NCBI RefSeq assembly: GCF_030463535.1
Contig: NC_132894.1
Span: forward strand, 30,990,625 to 31,054,624
Direction of reading: 5' to 3'
DNA length: 64,000 nt
Source: Salminus brasiliensis
Taxonomy: Eukaryota > Chordata > Actinopteri > Characiformes > Bryconidae
In this document: positions 13,401 through 24,658 of the stretch, piece by piece
How the letters are laid out: each line of letters begins with the position of its first letter
Numbering within the stretch: the stretch's first letter is position 1
The notes under the pieces: model-generated
What the model saw: the letters and a program-made list of their open reading frames with translations, nothing else
The model's database searches: none
What the model was told of the DNA's origin: nothing
Made by a program: the position numbers and the translations under genes

Positions 13401-15974
13401 GTACCTTTAAAAGAGAATATAAGAAGATATGCACAAAGCAAGAAAATGCCCTTAGAGTCATTTTGTGTTGAATTTGGAGAATTTTGGACAGGCTTTGTTG
13501 TAATATTGTGTGTTAAGTAAAAAATTGACAACAAGATCCTACACGTCATTATTCCTTATAACTCATTTTATTTTATTATCCATGCTGTTCTGTTTTTAGT
13601 GGAAACGATTCCAAACCTCTCCATTTCTACCTATCCAGAACACACACCAAGATTTATTCAAACTAAAAGGCTCCCAATAGCATTTTAAACTTCTAGGGGA
13701 GCAAGATAATATCGATATATTAAAGTATTGTGATATGTTGTGCAATACTTTATGGATTCTCAGAAAGACCGTATGGATTTTTAACGCATAGATTACATGT
13801 CGATGGCAGACAGTGGTTTAGTTAGTGTTGTGTTTAAACCCCGACCACTAGATAGCAGTGTTGTACTCAGTTTATGCATATGATGGTGTGATTTTATACT
13901 ATGACAGTTTTCGTAAAATGTAATTTTTAAAAAATGGCAATGTATTGTATTGCTTACAGTATTGCAGTTTTTTAAATCGTACCACCTCTGTGGTCATGCG
14001 TATTGTAACGCCAGGTTCTTGCCAGTACACAGACCTACAAACTTCTCTGTTTTAGGGGCTGTAAAATGGTGGGGTATTGTGGCCAGCAGATGCAAATGTA
14101 GGGCTGGGCAATATGACATTTTATTTTATTGATATGATTTTTTTAAGCATATCGAGGATATTGTTAGTCCTTGACCTGATCAGCTGCAGGTTTTATTAGA
14201 CTGGTAATTAGGCTGGTTTAATTAGATGAAGTGCAGCAGATGTTTACTAAAAATCAGGAGTTTTTGTCTGTGATTTACATGTATTGTGAAAAATATTGTG
14301 TGTTATGAAAAATGTTTTTAATAATTGTAATTTTTACTATATCGCCCAGCCCTACGCAACATGGCAAAGCTAAAACTTACTAGTCTGGAAGCCTATGAAG
14401 TGTTCTGAATTTCTTTATCTCAGGTGACCCCTTTTTTTTCTTTCTCTTCTTTGTGCTATAGAGCTCCTTCATGCTGTGCAGCAGATTTAGGTGGAGTCTC
14501 CCAGTCCTAGCCTAATCTTTTGTTCTCTCAAATAGATACAGCTAATGGGAGGCAGCAGTTATCAGAGTTCAGTCAGCCATTGTGTTTGTGTGAGTGTGTC
14601 TCTGGACAGGTCTGCAATTTACTTCCACTGACTCTCCCAGATAAGAGCTGATCTGATCTCATAAACCACCCGCCCATGACCTTCACCGGCATTTGTAAAA
14701 TATGGGTCATAGAATCACTGGAAGAGGCTGTTAGGATCTGTAGGCTGGCCTGTATTTGGCCTGATAAACACACACAGCCTTCAGCGTTCTGTGGTCCGCC
14801 CCAGCCTGACTAATGACAAGGGGTGTTAACTAGAGTGTGAAATCACTGTTTGCGCTGGAGTGGACAGAAGGGGAAAATTACTCAGCATCTGTATGATCTC
14901 TTCCTCATGACGTCCCCCCCGCTGTCAGATGATGACGCCATTGTGGGATAGAGAGGGGCTTCCACTGCGAGTGTGTGTGAGAAGCTGCTCTATGTAATTG
15001 ATATTACCGTCAGCAGATTGAGTGCTGTGATTTGATAGATTTGTCGGTTAGGCCTAATAATTAAAAAACTTAGCAAAGATATTTTATATAATTTATTGAT
15101 GTCTCACACAAACCTTGTATCTCCATTTTTACCCGTTGTTCATGATGAATGTACCAATGGAAATGCTCCAGATGTTCCTTTTTACATCAAATTCTTATGA
15201 AGTTGCCATTTGGTTGCCAGAGGTTTAAGCCAGGGGTCTTGATTCCTGCTCCTGGAGAACTACCGTTCTACAGACAGAGGTCCAATCCTAATCCACCCCA
15301 TCGGATCTACTAACTACTTATGTCTTCAGAAGTGCTAGATTGAGCTAATGGGGTGTGTTAGATTTGGGTTGGAGTTGGAAAACCTCCAGGAAGGCAGGTC
15401 TCCATGAGGAGGGTTAAAGACCACTGCTTTAAGACAACATCATTGGCTTTTTAATAAGCTCAGTTATCCCAATAAAGACCTTCTACAAGTGTTTCCATTT
15501 GCATATCTGTAGTGATCATCTAACAAACCAGATTCCATCACCTACACTCTTAAAAATAAAGGTGCTACCAAAGGCAAAGAACCTTTACTAGGACCTGTCT
15601 TTTTTAGAGTGTAGTCAATGCTTTGGTACCGCTCCCTACTCAAATTGAACTCAATTGGCTACTGCATGAACATCGTTCAGACCGGGGTGATGTTCTAGTC
15701 TAGCTCGCGTCTTCGCTTTTGATGTTTTTCCGTTTTAACACTTTTCTAAGTCAAAGACAGCATAGAAGCACAGAACACACCACCCTAATTTTCTCTTGAT
15801 GGTCATAAACACTTTGATTCACAGTTTAATTATTTGATTAATTCAGTTTATTTCTTTGTGGTTGAGTGAATGAATGCGTGTATCTGCTCTGGATTGGGAC
15901 TTTTGGTAGTTATTTTGGGGTTCCAGGTTACCAACCAGATCTAATGCAAATGTAGAGCTCCAGCCTGCTACCAC

Positions 15975-16006
<32 letters not shown>

Positions 16007-16385
16007 GGCCTTTTTTGTCGTGACAACTCCAGGATATCAAATCTAGTTGGATTATGTTTCTGCGTAGCGTTCTAGAGCTGCAGAAACGGATTACAGGACA
16101 GTTACTGTAATTATCATTTTGTGGTGGAGATTTGAAACTGCTGTTGCCTTTTGTGTGAAACCAGACAGGCTGTTCTGTTTTTCTGCCCTTCTTTGTTGTT
16201 GTGCAGCATTTTTGTGTCTCGGCTTGGTAGAAGTTGTTGTTATGCAGAAGCAGATGCTCGCATCTTTTGATCATCTTTCCTCATGTGGTGTTTTTCAGAA
16301 CACCTTCATACCTGCTTGAAATAGAAATGATCACCCAGTGTCCCATATACCTTTATACTGTGTGTAATTTCTAATGCCTTTTTTC

Positions 16386-16417
<32 letters not shown>

Positions 16418-18013
16418 GATTGGACACTACTCTCATCGACTTCACAGATATGAAATGCCAGAGAGGAGACCTGAGCTTCATCTTTAACGGTGACGCCATC
16501 CCCTCTGAGTCCTTTGTGGTGCTGGACAACGAGCAGAAAGTGTACCAGCGAATACACCATGAGGTCAGCAAGCCGTGTTGATTTCCACTCCTCTTTCATC
16601 AGCAGCACAGTGTTGTTCAGTCTGTAATGATCATCAAGCTGAGATTCTGCTCCTGCCCCTCATGTCGATTATTCTGCTGCTTTAGGAGTCTGAGATGGAG
16701 ACGGAGGAAGAGGTAGACATTTTGATGAGCAGCGACATTTACTCCGCCACCCTCTCCACTAAATCCATCACCTTCTCCCGAGCGCAGACCGGCTGGCTCT
16801 TCCGCGAGGACAAAACAGTAAGTGCAAATAAATAAACATTTTTGCTGAAAGTATTTGATTTGGGGGAGGATATTGCTTATGAAGGGATATTGACTCCCTC
16901 GCAGGAACGAGTTGGGAATTTCCTGGCTGATTTCTACTTGGTGAACGGTCTCGTTCTGGAGTCCAGGAAACGGCGGGAGCACTTGAGCGAGGAAGACATT
17001 CTGAGGAATAAGGCCATCATGGAGAGCCTCAGCAAAGGAGGGAACCTCATTGAACAGAACTTTGAGGTGAGGGAGGACATGAATAATCAACAAGATTTAT
17101 TTGTTGGTAGATTATTTGCTGACAAAGTTGGTCACTGAGGAAAAGGCATGAAGTAATTTGTTTACCTACAACCACTGGAACACTGAATTTCCCTTGCTAT
17201 ATTGTTTTTACAGGAGCTAAGCAAAAACAGCCCATGAGAACCAACATATTTACATGTCCCCACCTATTCAGCCTACCACAGTTTAGCCCTGCTTACTCAT
17301 GAATATTTCAACACAGTGCTTTTTGAATGAGACACAACACAGGATATCCAATCAGAATAGAGCTTTTGACGCCTAATTCTAAGGGATAACTGGGCTTTGT
17401 AAACATTTGATTGTGACCATTTGAAACATAAAGCCCTACAAATGTTACTGATGGACGTCAGAGAGAATAAATACAAAATACAAGACAAATGTAGAATATG
17501 GGACCTTCAGAAACAAAAGCACTAGAATTAAGCCATAAGACTGCATGAACAAAGGATCTACTTGTTGTACTGATGGTACCACAGCTCTGCTTTGATGGGC
17601 CTGAAGTAAGATGAAAGCTCTGTAGGCATAATGATTTGATTAGTTCAGTTGCTTGGGACAATTAATTATGTACTATTTAATAGATTCAGCAGTTGTCAAA
17701 ATCTTCATTAATTGCAGCCCTAGCTCTGAAGCAGCAGGTTTCTGATCGACCATGGTATCGTGGCATAAGCCATCACCATGGAAACTGTAAGCGATTTTCA
17801 CCTCCTCCTCATCTATCAAGCCTTTTTCAACACTGCGAAGTCAATCACTGAACTGATCCAGTGCTAATGATGCATCAGCGTCAATGCCAAAAAAATGAAC
17901 AGTTACCTTCAGAGCACACTGACTGTAAAAGAACAGGCTGGTCCTGAACAAGTATGTTAGATAAGACAGGAGCTGGAACTATCTATCTGTCTGTCTATAT
18001 ATTTCTCCATCTG

Positions 18014-18048
<35 letters not shown>

Positions 18049-18127
18049 ATGTATGTATGTATGTATCTTTTCTGTCTTTCTTTCTCTATTGCTCTCTATC
18101 TATATCTCACTTCTATCTATTTGTCTA

Positions 18128-18196
<69 letters not shown>

Positions 18197-20779
18197 GTGT
18201 GTGTATGTATGTATGTATGTGTGTGTGTGTCACATCATTAACACCGGCACTGTACGTTAATAAAAAGAAGGCTGGAATTTGGTGGTTATAATAGATACAT
18301 TCTACAGGACTGTGTCCTGTGTAGTCCAGGACTAGGTCAGGAAAGTGAGTAATATACTGAAATATGAGGTATTAAACCCCATAAAACATTCCAGAATGTC
18401 TCATTATAGAAACTAAGTATAGTTTGTATATTATTTATACAAACACAAAGGTTGGTTTTTAATATTAGAACGATTATTGGCTCTGACTGATCCATAAAAA
18501 AGACAACATACTTTTCTGTTGGTTGGGCAAGTCATGAGAAGTGAACTGCTACTGTGCTGTGTTTGGGAGAGAGAGGGGATTCTCCCTGAGAATTCTCTGT
18601 TGGCAGCAAACCATTCACATATATCAGCCTAATTGTAAGGGGTAGAGAGATGTTGGAAAATAGTCATGTAAATATAAATTACTATCACAAACTGCTCTGG
18701 CATATACACCCACATAAACATATGAAGGCACTTCAGGGGGGAAATGAATAATAAAATACAAGAAAAATGTTAAAACTCTGTTTCTCAGACAGGCTACGTC
18801 AACATTAACAAGTAATAAAAAAATACCTTCACCACTTCCAACATAAGCAAGTTTCATTTCTTGCCTCATCTGCCAAACTGCACAATCTTGCTTCACAAAA
18901 TACACACTGCTCTGGCATTTGACCAATGTGACCCTTCCCCAAACAGACCAAGAGCTTTAGTTACACAATACTGAACAGCCCACAAGGGAACCAAAAGACT
19001 TTCCTGAGTTGCGAGTGGAGATCTCAAGGCCTGATAGGCCTTTAACCATTTCATACAAATGAAATGGTTAAAAACAGAAGCAATACATGAGATGTCAGCA
19101 TTACAGTACAAGCTACAGTACAAACCACGGCATTGACACAGGCGCTGTACATTTATTAAGGTCTGTTATCATGTGAAATGAGGGTGGTGTTCGGTGGTTA
19201 TAATAGTCTAATAATATAATTATCTCCTATGTAAAGGCTGTGTAGTCCAGGACTAGGCCAGGAAGGTGAGTCAGGACTATAAGATAACACACTATAACAG
19301 TCCAGAATGTCTCCTTATAGAAACTGCTGCTACAAATAAAGGGATTTTACTGAACAGATTAATCAGCAGCTCATCTGATCTAAAACTGTGGGGCCGGATT
19401 ATGAATACAAACACAAAGATCAGAATGGAAAATTAGAAAGATTAGAAAGCAAAGAAAATGAAGCCAAACTCAAATTCACCACTTACAAAATTTGACTCAT
19501 GGAGAAACGTGAGTTTCGAAGAGTCTCCCTCTGGTAAAACAGAGCATTTCAGTAAGATATTATGGTCTGTTTTTATGTTCCACTATAAAATAGCTCCACG
19601 TTGCAGACTCTCAACTCCTTTATTTACCTTCTGAGAATGTCCGCACTGCTGCTGCCGACTGGGTAATAATATTTGTTAATGGTGCCTTAAGGACACCAGT
19701 TGGCGCTCTGAACACTGTGGTTAAAACCCAGAATCGGAACTGGATTTGAATTAAAATAGACTATACCCGACCTATTAAAATATGCTTAGATCGGCCTGAG
19801 ACATCCTGAGTAAATAATCATTAGTTAGCGTCCAGCTAATTGATCCAGAACAAAAAGAGATGTAGAACGCATTGATTTCTATTGGCTGTTGTAACAGCTA
19901 TGAGCTTTCGTCTGGAAATGAAAAACGTCGGGGGCCAAGCACTTAATGGAGCCAGTAGCGTACAATCGATGTGCAAGGTTTTTAGAATGGCTTTTGATTG
20001 TAATGGATACGGGATCTCAAAAGGAGTCTTTTGGGCATGACTTGGAATAGTTGTTGAACTCCAATAACAGCAATTAGCTCTGCATTTTAACCTCAGCTAA
20101 AATGATATGGGCCCATTTAGCATGGGGAAAAACTGGACTTCACACTGAGATGTCCTGCCTTGAAGTTCTGGCCATTAACCTGCATTGACAGCCACAGCAA
20201 TAGCAGCTGTCATGCCAGTTGTATAGCAGTCTTCTTGCTTAAACGGTACTTCTTGCTAGTTGTTTCATTTCTGAGGTAGATCCCAGTTAAAGAAGAATGC
20301 CATCTTTGAATGTTCTAGTTGAATGTTATGTAATCTGAACAGTCTTCAGGACTGGAGGAGCTAAATGTTCTACAGGGCTGGAATCTGGGTTAATAATGGC
20401 AGCGATGGGGGATTGAAGCGACTCCATCACCTTCTGAGCTCGTTCTGTATTTTTGGAAAGTTCAGCTGCAGTGATGTGAAGGCAATTGGATGAGTGTGCT
20501 GCTCCTGGCTCCCCTCTCGGGTGATACTGTAGACCCTGCAGACCTCTTCAGCTCATGCTCTTTATGAAGATGGAGGCCAGAATGGAGTTGGAGTGTGTTG
20601 AAGTGTATGAATTCTTCAGTATGCTTGTGCTGTTGCTCCCTGTCACTCTCTTAGCTTCAGTTTTTGAGCTGTTGTTCAGTGTTGCCGTTTATGTGGTTTG
20701 TGATGAGCTGAGGCTGTAAGGCTCTTTAGAAGAGACTCTGCAGCTGAGGACGAGTGCAGCGTAACCTGTTTCTAATGTT

Positions 20780-20839
<60 letters not shown>

Positions 20840-22809
20840 CTCTATCGCTATCTCGTTCCTTTGGTCTTTTCCCCCTTTTTCTGGTGCTTCTGGTTCTTTC
20901 CTCTCCATCTTTCTTTTGCTCCCTTTTTCCACCCCCTTATCTTTCTCGTCTTTCTTTGCCTCTTTCTTATTTCATGTCTCTCGTCCCCTCCACCCCCTCC
21001 TCCCTTCCAATTTGTCGTCTACCCCTGTAGCCGGTGAGACGCCAGTCCCTGACCGCTCCCACTCCGAACACTATTTCCTGGGAGGAATACATCACAGCTG
21101 AGACTGGGAAGTACGTCTGATACTACACTATTCCACTGAGTTATGATCTATTAAGCTATTTAATCTGCTGAGAGAACTGAAGCAGTGTTGAATCGGGACT
21201 TTTTCGAAGACTCCAGTTCTGCTTCCAGTTTGTTTACAGAAGTCACTATTTTATTTTTTATATCCAGATATGGTCTTGACATGCTCAGATTTTCCTAACT
21301 GTTCTAACTGATGATCTCGCTATTTTTCCTCTTTCAGGGCCCCCCATCTTGGAAGAGAGCTTGTGTGCAAAGAAAGCAAGAAAAACTTCAAAGCAACTGT
21401 AGCCATGAGTCAAGATTTCCCTCTGGGCATCGAGTCGTAAGTGGCCTCTTTCTTGTAATATCAGCCTTGTTGGAATGAAGTTCCAATCCGGTTCTCTCTT
21501 CTTGTTGCACGATAGCTGTCGAGTTGAGTTTTCACGTGTGCTTTTGACACATAGCGACGTCGCTGAAGTGAGTCGCTGAAGTGAGTCGCTGAAGTGAGTC
21601 GCTGAAGTGAGTCGCTAAAGTGAGTCGCTGAAGTTTTTTCTTCATTTAGAAGACCGGAGTGTCGGACCTGGTTTGTCAGACAGATCCTTTGCTTGGATGA
21701 CTTGCTTTGACTGATCTCAGCTGACCTCTCTCTGTTCACAGGTTATTAAATGTTTTGGAAGTGATCGCGCCCTTCAAGCACTTTAATAAACTCCGAGAAT
21801 TTGTTCAGATGAAACTCCCTCCAGGCTTCCCAGTCAAATTAGGTAAGACAAGTCTGAATGCACTGCTAATGTGCTAAAAATGAGTTGATTCTGATGTACA
21901 CAAACAGTTGATTCATTCAAATTCCTGGCAGATGATTAATACAAAGTGGACTGTATGTAAGTTTAAAAGAATAGTTTTTTCAAAAAGTCAAATGAACATA
22001 ATTCATCACTTGCCATAGAAAATCAGGATATTAGGAGACATGTTATATGTCTGCTTTGTGCTTCTGTAGTTTAGAACGAGAGGTGCTAGGCTAATGTTGT
22101 TAACAAACACTGGACTTGGACGGTCACCAATCTCTTACTTTTATATTTAAGCCATTAAGCAGACGCTCTTATCCAGAGCGACGCTTTGCTGTTTACTCAG
22201 AAAATACCTTTAACTAGTTTGTATAGACTAGGATCCAAAAGATACCTCTTAGCTTAGACACTACTAAACACAGAAGTCAGTATGGAGACCATAACGCTCA
22301 ACACTACACTTCACCCAAGTATCCAAGTACCAAGGTGGGTCTTTAGTCAGCGTTTGAAGACAGCAAGTGACTCCGGATTACAATATACAGATATGCAGAC
22401 CTCTCAAAGACCTTATTGCAGCTCCTTTATGTTTTCACACTCATAGTTTGTTTAGTTGGTCAGAATCGTCTAAAAAGACAGAGACCACCTCTTCTCAAGC
22501 GTCTCTGTGTTGGTGTTTTGAGCAGCCTCCAAGTGTGCTTACTGTGTTCACACCTGTCCAAACAATTTGCATCAAGTCCGATTTAACCTGGACTAAGAAG
22601 TAGGTGGGCAGGTGTGAAAACTCCGTAAGAGTGTATGTGGAAAGCAGCCAAATCCAAACACTCTCTTTTCTTTTCCAGACATCCCAGTGTTTCCCACCAT
22701 CACGGCGACGGTGACGTTTCAGGAGTTCCGCTATGACGAGTTCGAGGAGTCCATTTTCACCATCCCCAGCGACTACAAAGAGGATCCTAGTCGCTTCCCA
22801 GATCTCTGA
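7483..22809 (+). CDS. ankrd13c: Ankyrin repeat domain-containing protein 13C, C-terminal ten exons (partial)
   Basis: Coding exons: 7483-7568, 10899-10944, 13036-13102, 16419-16563, 16686-16817, 16905-17066, 21031-21110, 21338-21436, 21742-21842, 22679-22809. All introns are GT-AG and all phases join, giving about 349 residues and ending in DPSRFPDL before TGA. Diagnostic stretches are TALLRKLKQQSRES, LGDFYLELHWDFQSW, TGWLFREDKTERVGNFLADF and FPVKLDIPVFPTITATV. These match vertebrate ANKRD13C almost residue for residue. The family protein is about 540 aa, so the N-terminal ankyrin repeats lie before the window. What remains is the GPCR-chaperone (ANKRD13) domain. By family knowledge it acts at the cytosolic face of the ER, holding and folding GPCRs. 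Intron 6 (17067-21030) is about 4 kb and full of repeats. The gene is convergent with srsf11, as in mammals. Confidence 0.96.
8335..9005 (-). mobile_element. Diverged hAT-like non-autonomous element, relative of 31149-31856
   Basis: Read on the minus strand, this intronic stretch follows the element at 31149-31856 in order. A GGATCGGGTATCGGCTATTT block lies near one end and an AATCAGCAGCTCGTCTGATC block near the other. The terminal inverted repeats are eroded. A short internal part (8470-8570) resembles 19600-19680 in inverse orientation. No open frame is present. Confidence 0.6.
9951..10730. mobile_element. hAT-like element interrupted by a second element
   Basis: The left end TAGGGATGTAAGACAAT and the right end (reverse complement CAGAGGTGTAAGAAAAT) are imperfect inverted repeats. 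The interior is AT-rich without an open frame. It is split by the element at 10330-10641. A degraded relative sharing the blocks GCAGACAGTGG and GATAGCAGTGTT lies at 13690-13993. The class is inferred from the termini only. Confidence 0.6.
10330..10641. mobile_element. Nested hAT-type MITE with perfect 8-bp target duplication
   Basis: The element begins TAGGGATGCACCGAT and ends ATTGGTGCATCCCTA, a near-perfect 15-bp terminal inverted repeat. It is flanked on both sides by GTTGTGAT (10322-10329 and 10642-10649). The 312-bp body has no coding capacity. An 8-bp duplication with a TAGGG-type terminus fits the hAT superfamily. It sits inside the element at 9951-10730, in an ankrd13c intron. Confidence 0.9.
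13690..13993. mobile_element. Degraded relative of the 9951 element
   Basis: It shares blocks with 9951-10730, including CAGACAGTGG, a CCCGACCACTAGATAGCAGTGTT-like segment and terminal ATATCGATAT-type sequence. The termini are poorly preserved. It is non-coding and lies in the ankrd13c intron after exon 13036-13102. Confidence 0.5.
14099..14354. mobile_element. GGGCTGGGC-type MITE, 256 bp
   Basis: The left end TAGGGCTGGGCAATAT and the right end ATATCGCCCAGCCCTA form a clean 16-bp inverted repeat with one mismatch. The interior is AT-rich and non-coding. The flanks TGCAAATG and CGCAACAT are only partly alike, so the target duplication is uncertain. Related pieces lie at about 378, 5128-5467, 54866 and 55090. 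Confidence 0.8.
15236..15419. mobile_element. Short imperfect inverted-repeat element
   Basis: The left end GGGGTCTTGATTCCTGCTCC resembles the reverse complement of the right end (GTGGTCTTTAACCCTCCTCA). The body is about 180 bp and non-coding. It is similar in style to the better preserved element at 43217-43373. Confidence 0.5.
15543..15613. mobile_element. 71-bp TACACTCT terminal-inverted-repeat element
   Basis: It starts TACACTCTTAAAAATAAAGG and ends in TTTTTTAGAGTGTA, the inverse of its start. It is a very short deletion derivative of the family whose longer member is at 42095-42318. Confidence 0.7.
15976..16006. repeat. (TTTA)n microsatellite
   Basis: About seven tandem TTTA units, intronic in ankrd13c. 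Confidence 0.9.
17993..18232. repeat. Compound microsatellite (TC, TATG, TA, TG)
   Basis: Successive runs are TC (about 18013-18045), TATG/GTAT, a pure TA run of about 60 bp (about 18126-18186), and TATG/TG runs. It lies in the 4-kb ankrd13c intron. The TA run is self-complementary and could form a hairpin. Open frames across it are low-complexity artefacts. Confidence 0.95.
18240..19815. mobile_element. Rearranged cluster of hAT-like element pieces
   Basis: Two direct copies of a block occur at about 18242-18500 and 19138-19440. Both carry GTGTAGTCCAGGACTAGG, CCAGAATGTCTC and ATACAAACACAAAG. A third segment (about 19500-19815) carries GGTTAAAAC and CGGAACTGGATT. Compared with the element at 31149-31856, the first two blocks are inverted left ends and the third is a right end in forward orientation, so the locus is a rearranged cluster. 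The intervening 18500-19130 shows nothing else recognisable. Confidence 0.55.
20782..20836. repeat. (TC)n microsatellite
   Basis: A run of about 55 bp of TC, followed by a C/T-rich stretch up to the acceptor at 21029-21030 of ankrd13c. It may extend the polypyrimidine tract. Serine/leucine-rich open frames over it are artefacts. Confidence 0.95.
21559..21634. repeat. 13-bp tandem repeat carrying GTGAGT in each unit
   Basis: The unit GTCGCTGAAGTGA is repeated nearly six times with one substitution. It lies in the short ankrd13c intron 21437-21741, about 120 bp after the true donor. Each unit junction reads AAGTGAGT, matching the 5' splice-site consensus, at 21568, 21581, 21594, 21607 and 21620. 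Confidence 0.95.
22138..22185 (+). mobile_element. Fish SINE 3'-tail fragment
   Basis: Contains GCCATTAAGCAGACGCTCTT and ATCCAGAGCGAC, the conserved tail found at the 3' end of many fish tRNA-derived SINEs. Only this tail is recognisable. The inverse of the same tail is at 36828-36875. Confidence 0.6.
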
Positions 22810-23807
22810 TCTGTCTCCTTCCCTCTCTATCCTGTCTCATATTGTCTCTCTTCCTCTCCCGTCTCCTTCCCTTCCAACGTCAAGCCAGTTCCGACTCTCA
22901 CTCTCCTCCTCTCTCCGAGAAGAACGACGGACATCTCTCTTCAGTGAGCTTCGATAGGAGATTGCTCTTCAGGAGCAGGAGGGTCACGCTGGGTTTTGTA
23001 AGCGCAGACATGAAATACAAACATTTAGTACTGTACCTGATCATCGGAATAAAGGGATCGTGCTGAACTGACATGTAGTAACACTCTGAACAGCAAAGCT
23101 ATCCGAGGAACCCTTACATGTTGACTAAAGGCTTTGCTGAAGCTAATGGAGCTTGGAGCTTGAAGGATCTGGCCAGAGCACCATCCTAATGCACTACATC
23201 ATGAAGCACTGTACGGTGTTCGTCACGCTCAGAACAGCAACAACAAGCACGACAACCGCAGAGGCTCCAGTGTAGCTCTTTGTACCTAGAACACATTGAT
23301 ACTGCATCAGAAACACAACGCCATGAAGGTGAAAATCCCATGGAGAACATGGCAGGAAACGTGACATTACAAGTTCTGTATTTATGTAAGCCTTGATTTC
23401 ATATAACTTTGTTAAAAAAAACAAAACAAAACAAAAAAACCCACAAAACTTGTTACAGAATTGTACTCTTAACGTAACGGTAACCGAGTAGAGGTGAGCC
23501 GTTGAGGTGTGGGTGTACATCTGGGCAGGGTCTTACTGATTTGCATTGAAACCGGTCAAAAATTCTAGTCGAGATGTTTCTACAGATGAGAGAAGCCTTT
23601 CTTTGTAAATACCTCTGCTTGGACTTCTTTTGCTTGGAGTAAATTGACCTGTCTAAGCTCCGCCCACAAACACGCACAGCTGTAGCAACTGTTGCCAGGT
23701 TGGACAAGCTTTACACAACACTGGGGAAAAACTTAAATCAGCTTTAATTAGAAATGTATTAAAAACAGCAACTGTTTTGGTGAAATCTGTTAATATAGGG
23801 TACGTTA

Positions 23808-24658
23808 TAGGGATGCAAGGATACTCGATAGCCCATGACTCGAAATTCTCACAATATGTTTGAGTGAAGAAATTTCTAAAACTGAGAGGCCTCTGGGAGA
23901 TCAGTTAAACCTTGTTAAACCTTAGGTACGTTATTACTTTCATGCTACATTTATTTTAAGGAGGCATGGGAAAGGTTACACTGTTTGAGGATATAGAATA
24001 TCAGTTGGTATATATTTTAGGCAAATATTTCATTGCAATTCACTTTTTGAATCTAGCCGTTGACCCCACCCTCCATTTTTACATGGACTTCCATTAAAAA
24101 TCTTAAAGTTTTTTGCATTTTGAAGATGAGGGTTTTTATATGACTGGCAGTTTGATGACCTGCTTCCTGTACCTCAGAGAAGCAGAGTGTTTAGACAATG
24201 TTGGGTTGCTGCACTAAAATAGTCTGCACTAGCAATGCTCCCGACACTAGGAGGGTAAGGACTTAACACACGTGTCCTCCAATACATACAAAGTCCACCA
24301 CTGCCTCTTTTCTAACTGCCGCCAATGCAGCATCCTAGGGCAGACGATATGCTCGAAGGAAAGCGGCGGGTCCCAGTTCCACCGAATGAGCTAGAGGCCT
24401 GTGGCGAACAACATCGCTTAAGGGTGATGAGGGGAGAGTGTGCAATCTATCCTCCCAGAGAGAGCACAGTCATTTGTGCTCTCTCAGACTCCGGTCGCTG
24501 ATGTCAAAGCAGCAATTTACTGCATTTTTTACCCCTTTTGGAATAAATGCTGGGTTATTTGTAATGCTTGGGTGTCGTAGTGGCCATGTCCGTTATTTAG
24601 TGTCTTCAACGGCAACAGGTACAGTATGTGTGTGGAAAAGGCTATCTTTCCATCCCTA
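23808..24658. mobile_element. hAT-like element containing an inserted SINE
   Basis: The left end TAGGGATGCAAGGATA and the right end (reverse complement TAGGGATGGAAAGATA) match at most positions. Inside lies a minus-strand SINE (24232-24510). No transposase frame is present. A target duplication is not evident. Confidence 0.6.
24232..24510 (-). mobile_element. tRNA-derived SINE, minus orientation
   Basis: Read in reverse it gives GAGAGAGCACAAATGACTGT and later a CTCCTAGTGTCGGGAGCATT tail, matching the body of the SINE at 61315-61660. It lies in the probable 3'UTR of ankrd13c. Confidence 0.7.

Noticed and set aside
17954-18291. Open frames of 80-95 codons over a microsatellite
   Set aside because: The translations are serine/leucine and tyrosine/isoleucine repeats produced by TC and TA runs.
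20754-21101. 115-codon open frame before an ankrd13c exon
   Set aside because: It is the polypyrimidine (TC)n tract read as protein. The real exon in this area (21031-21110) uses another frame.
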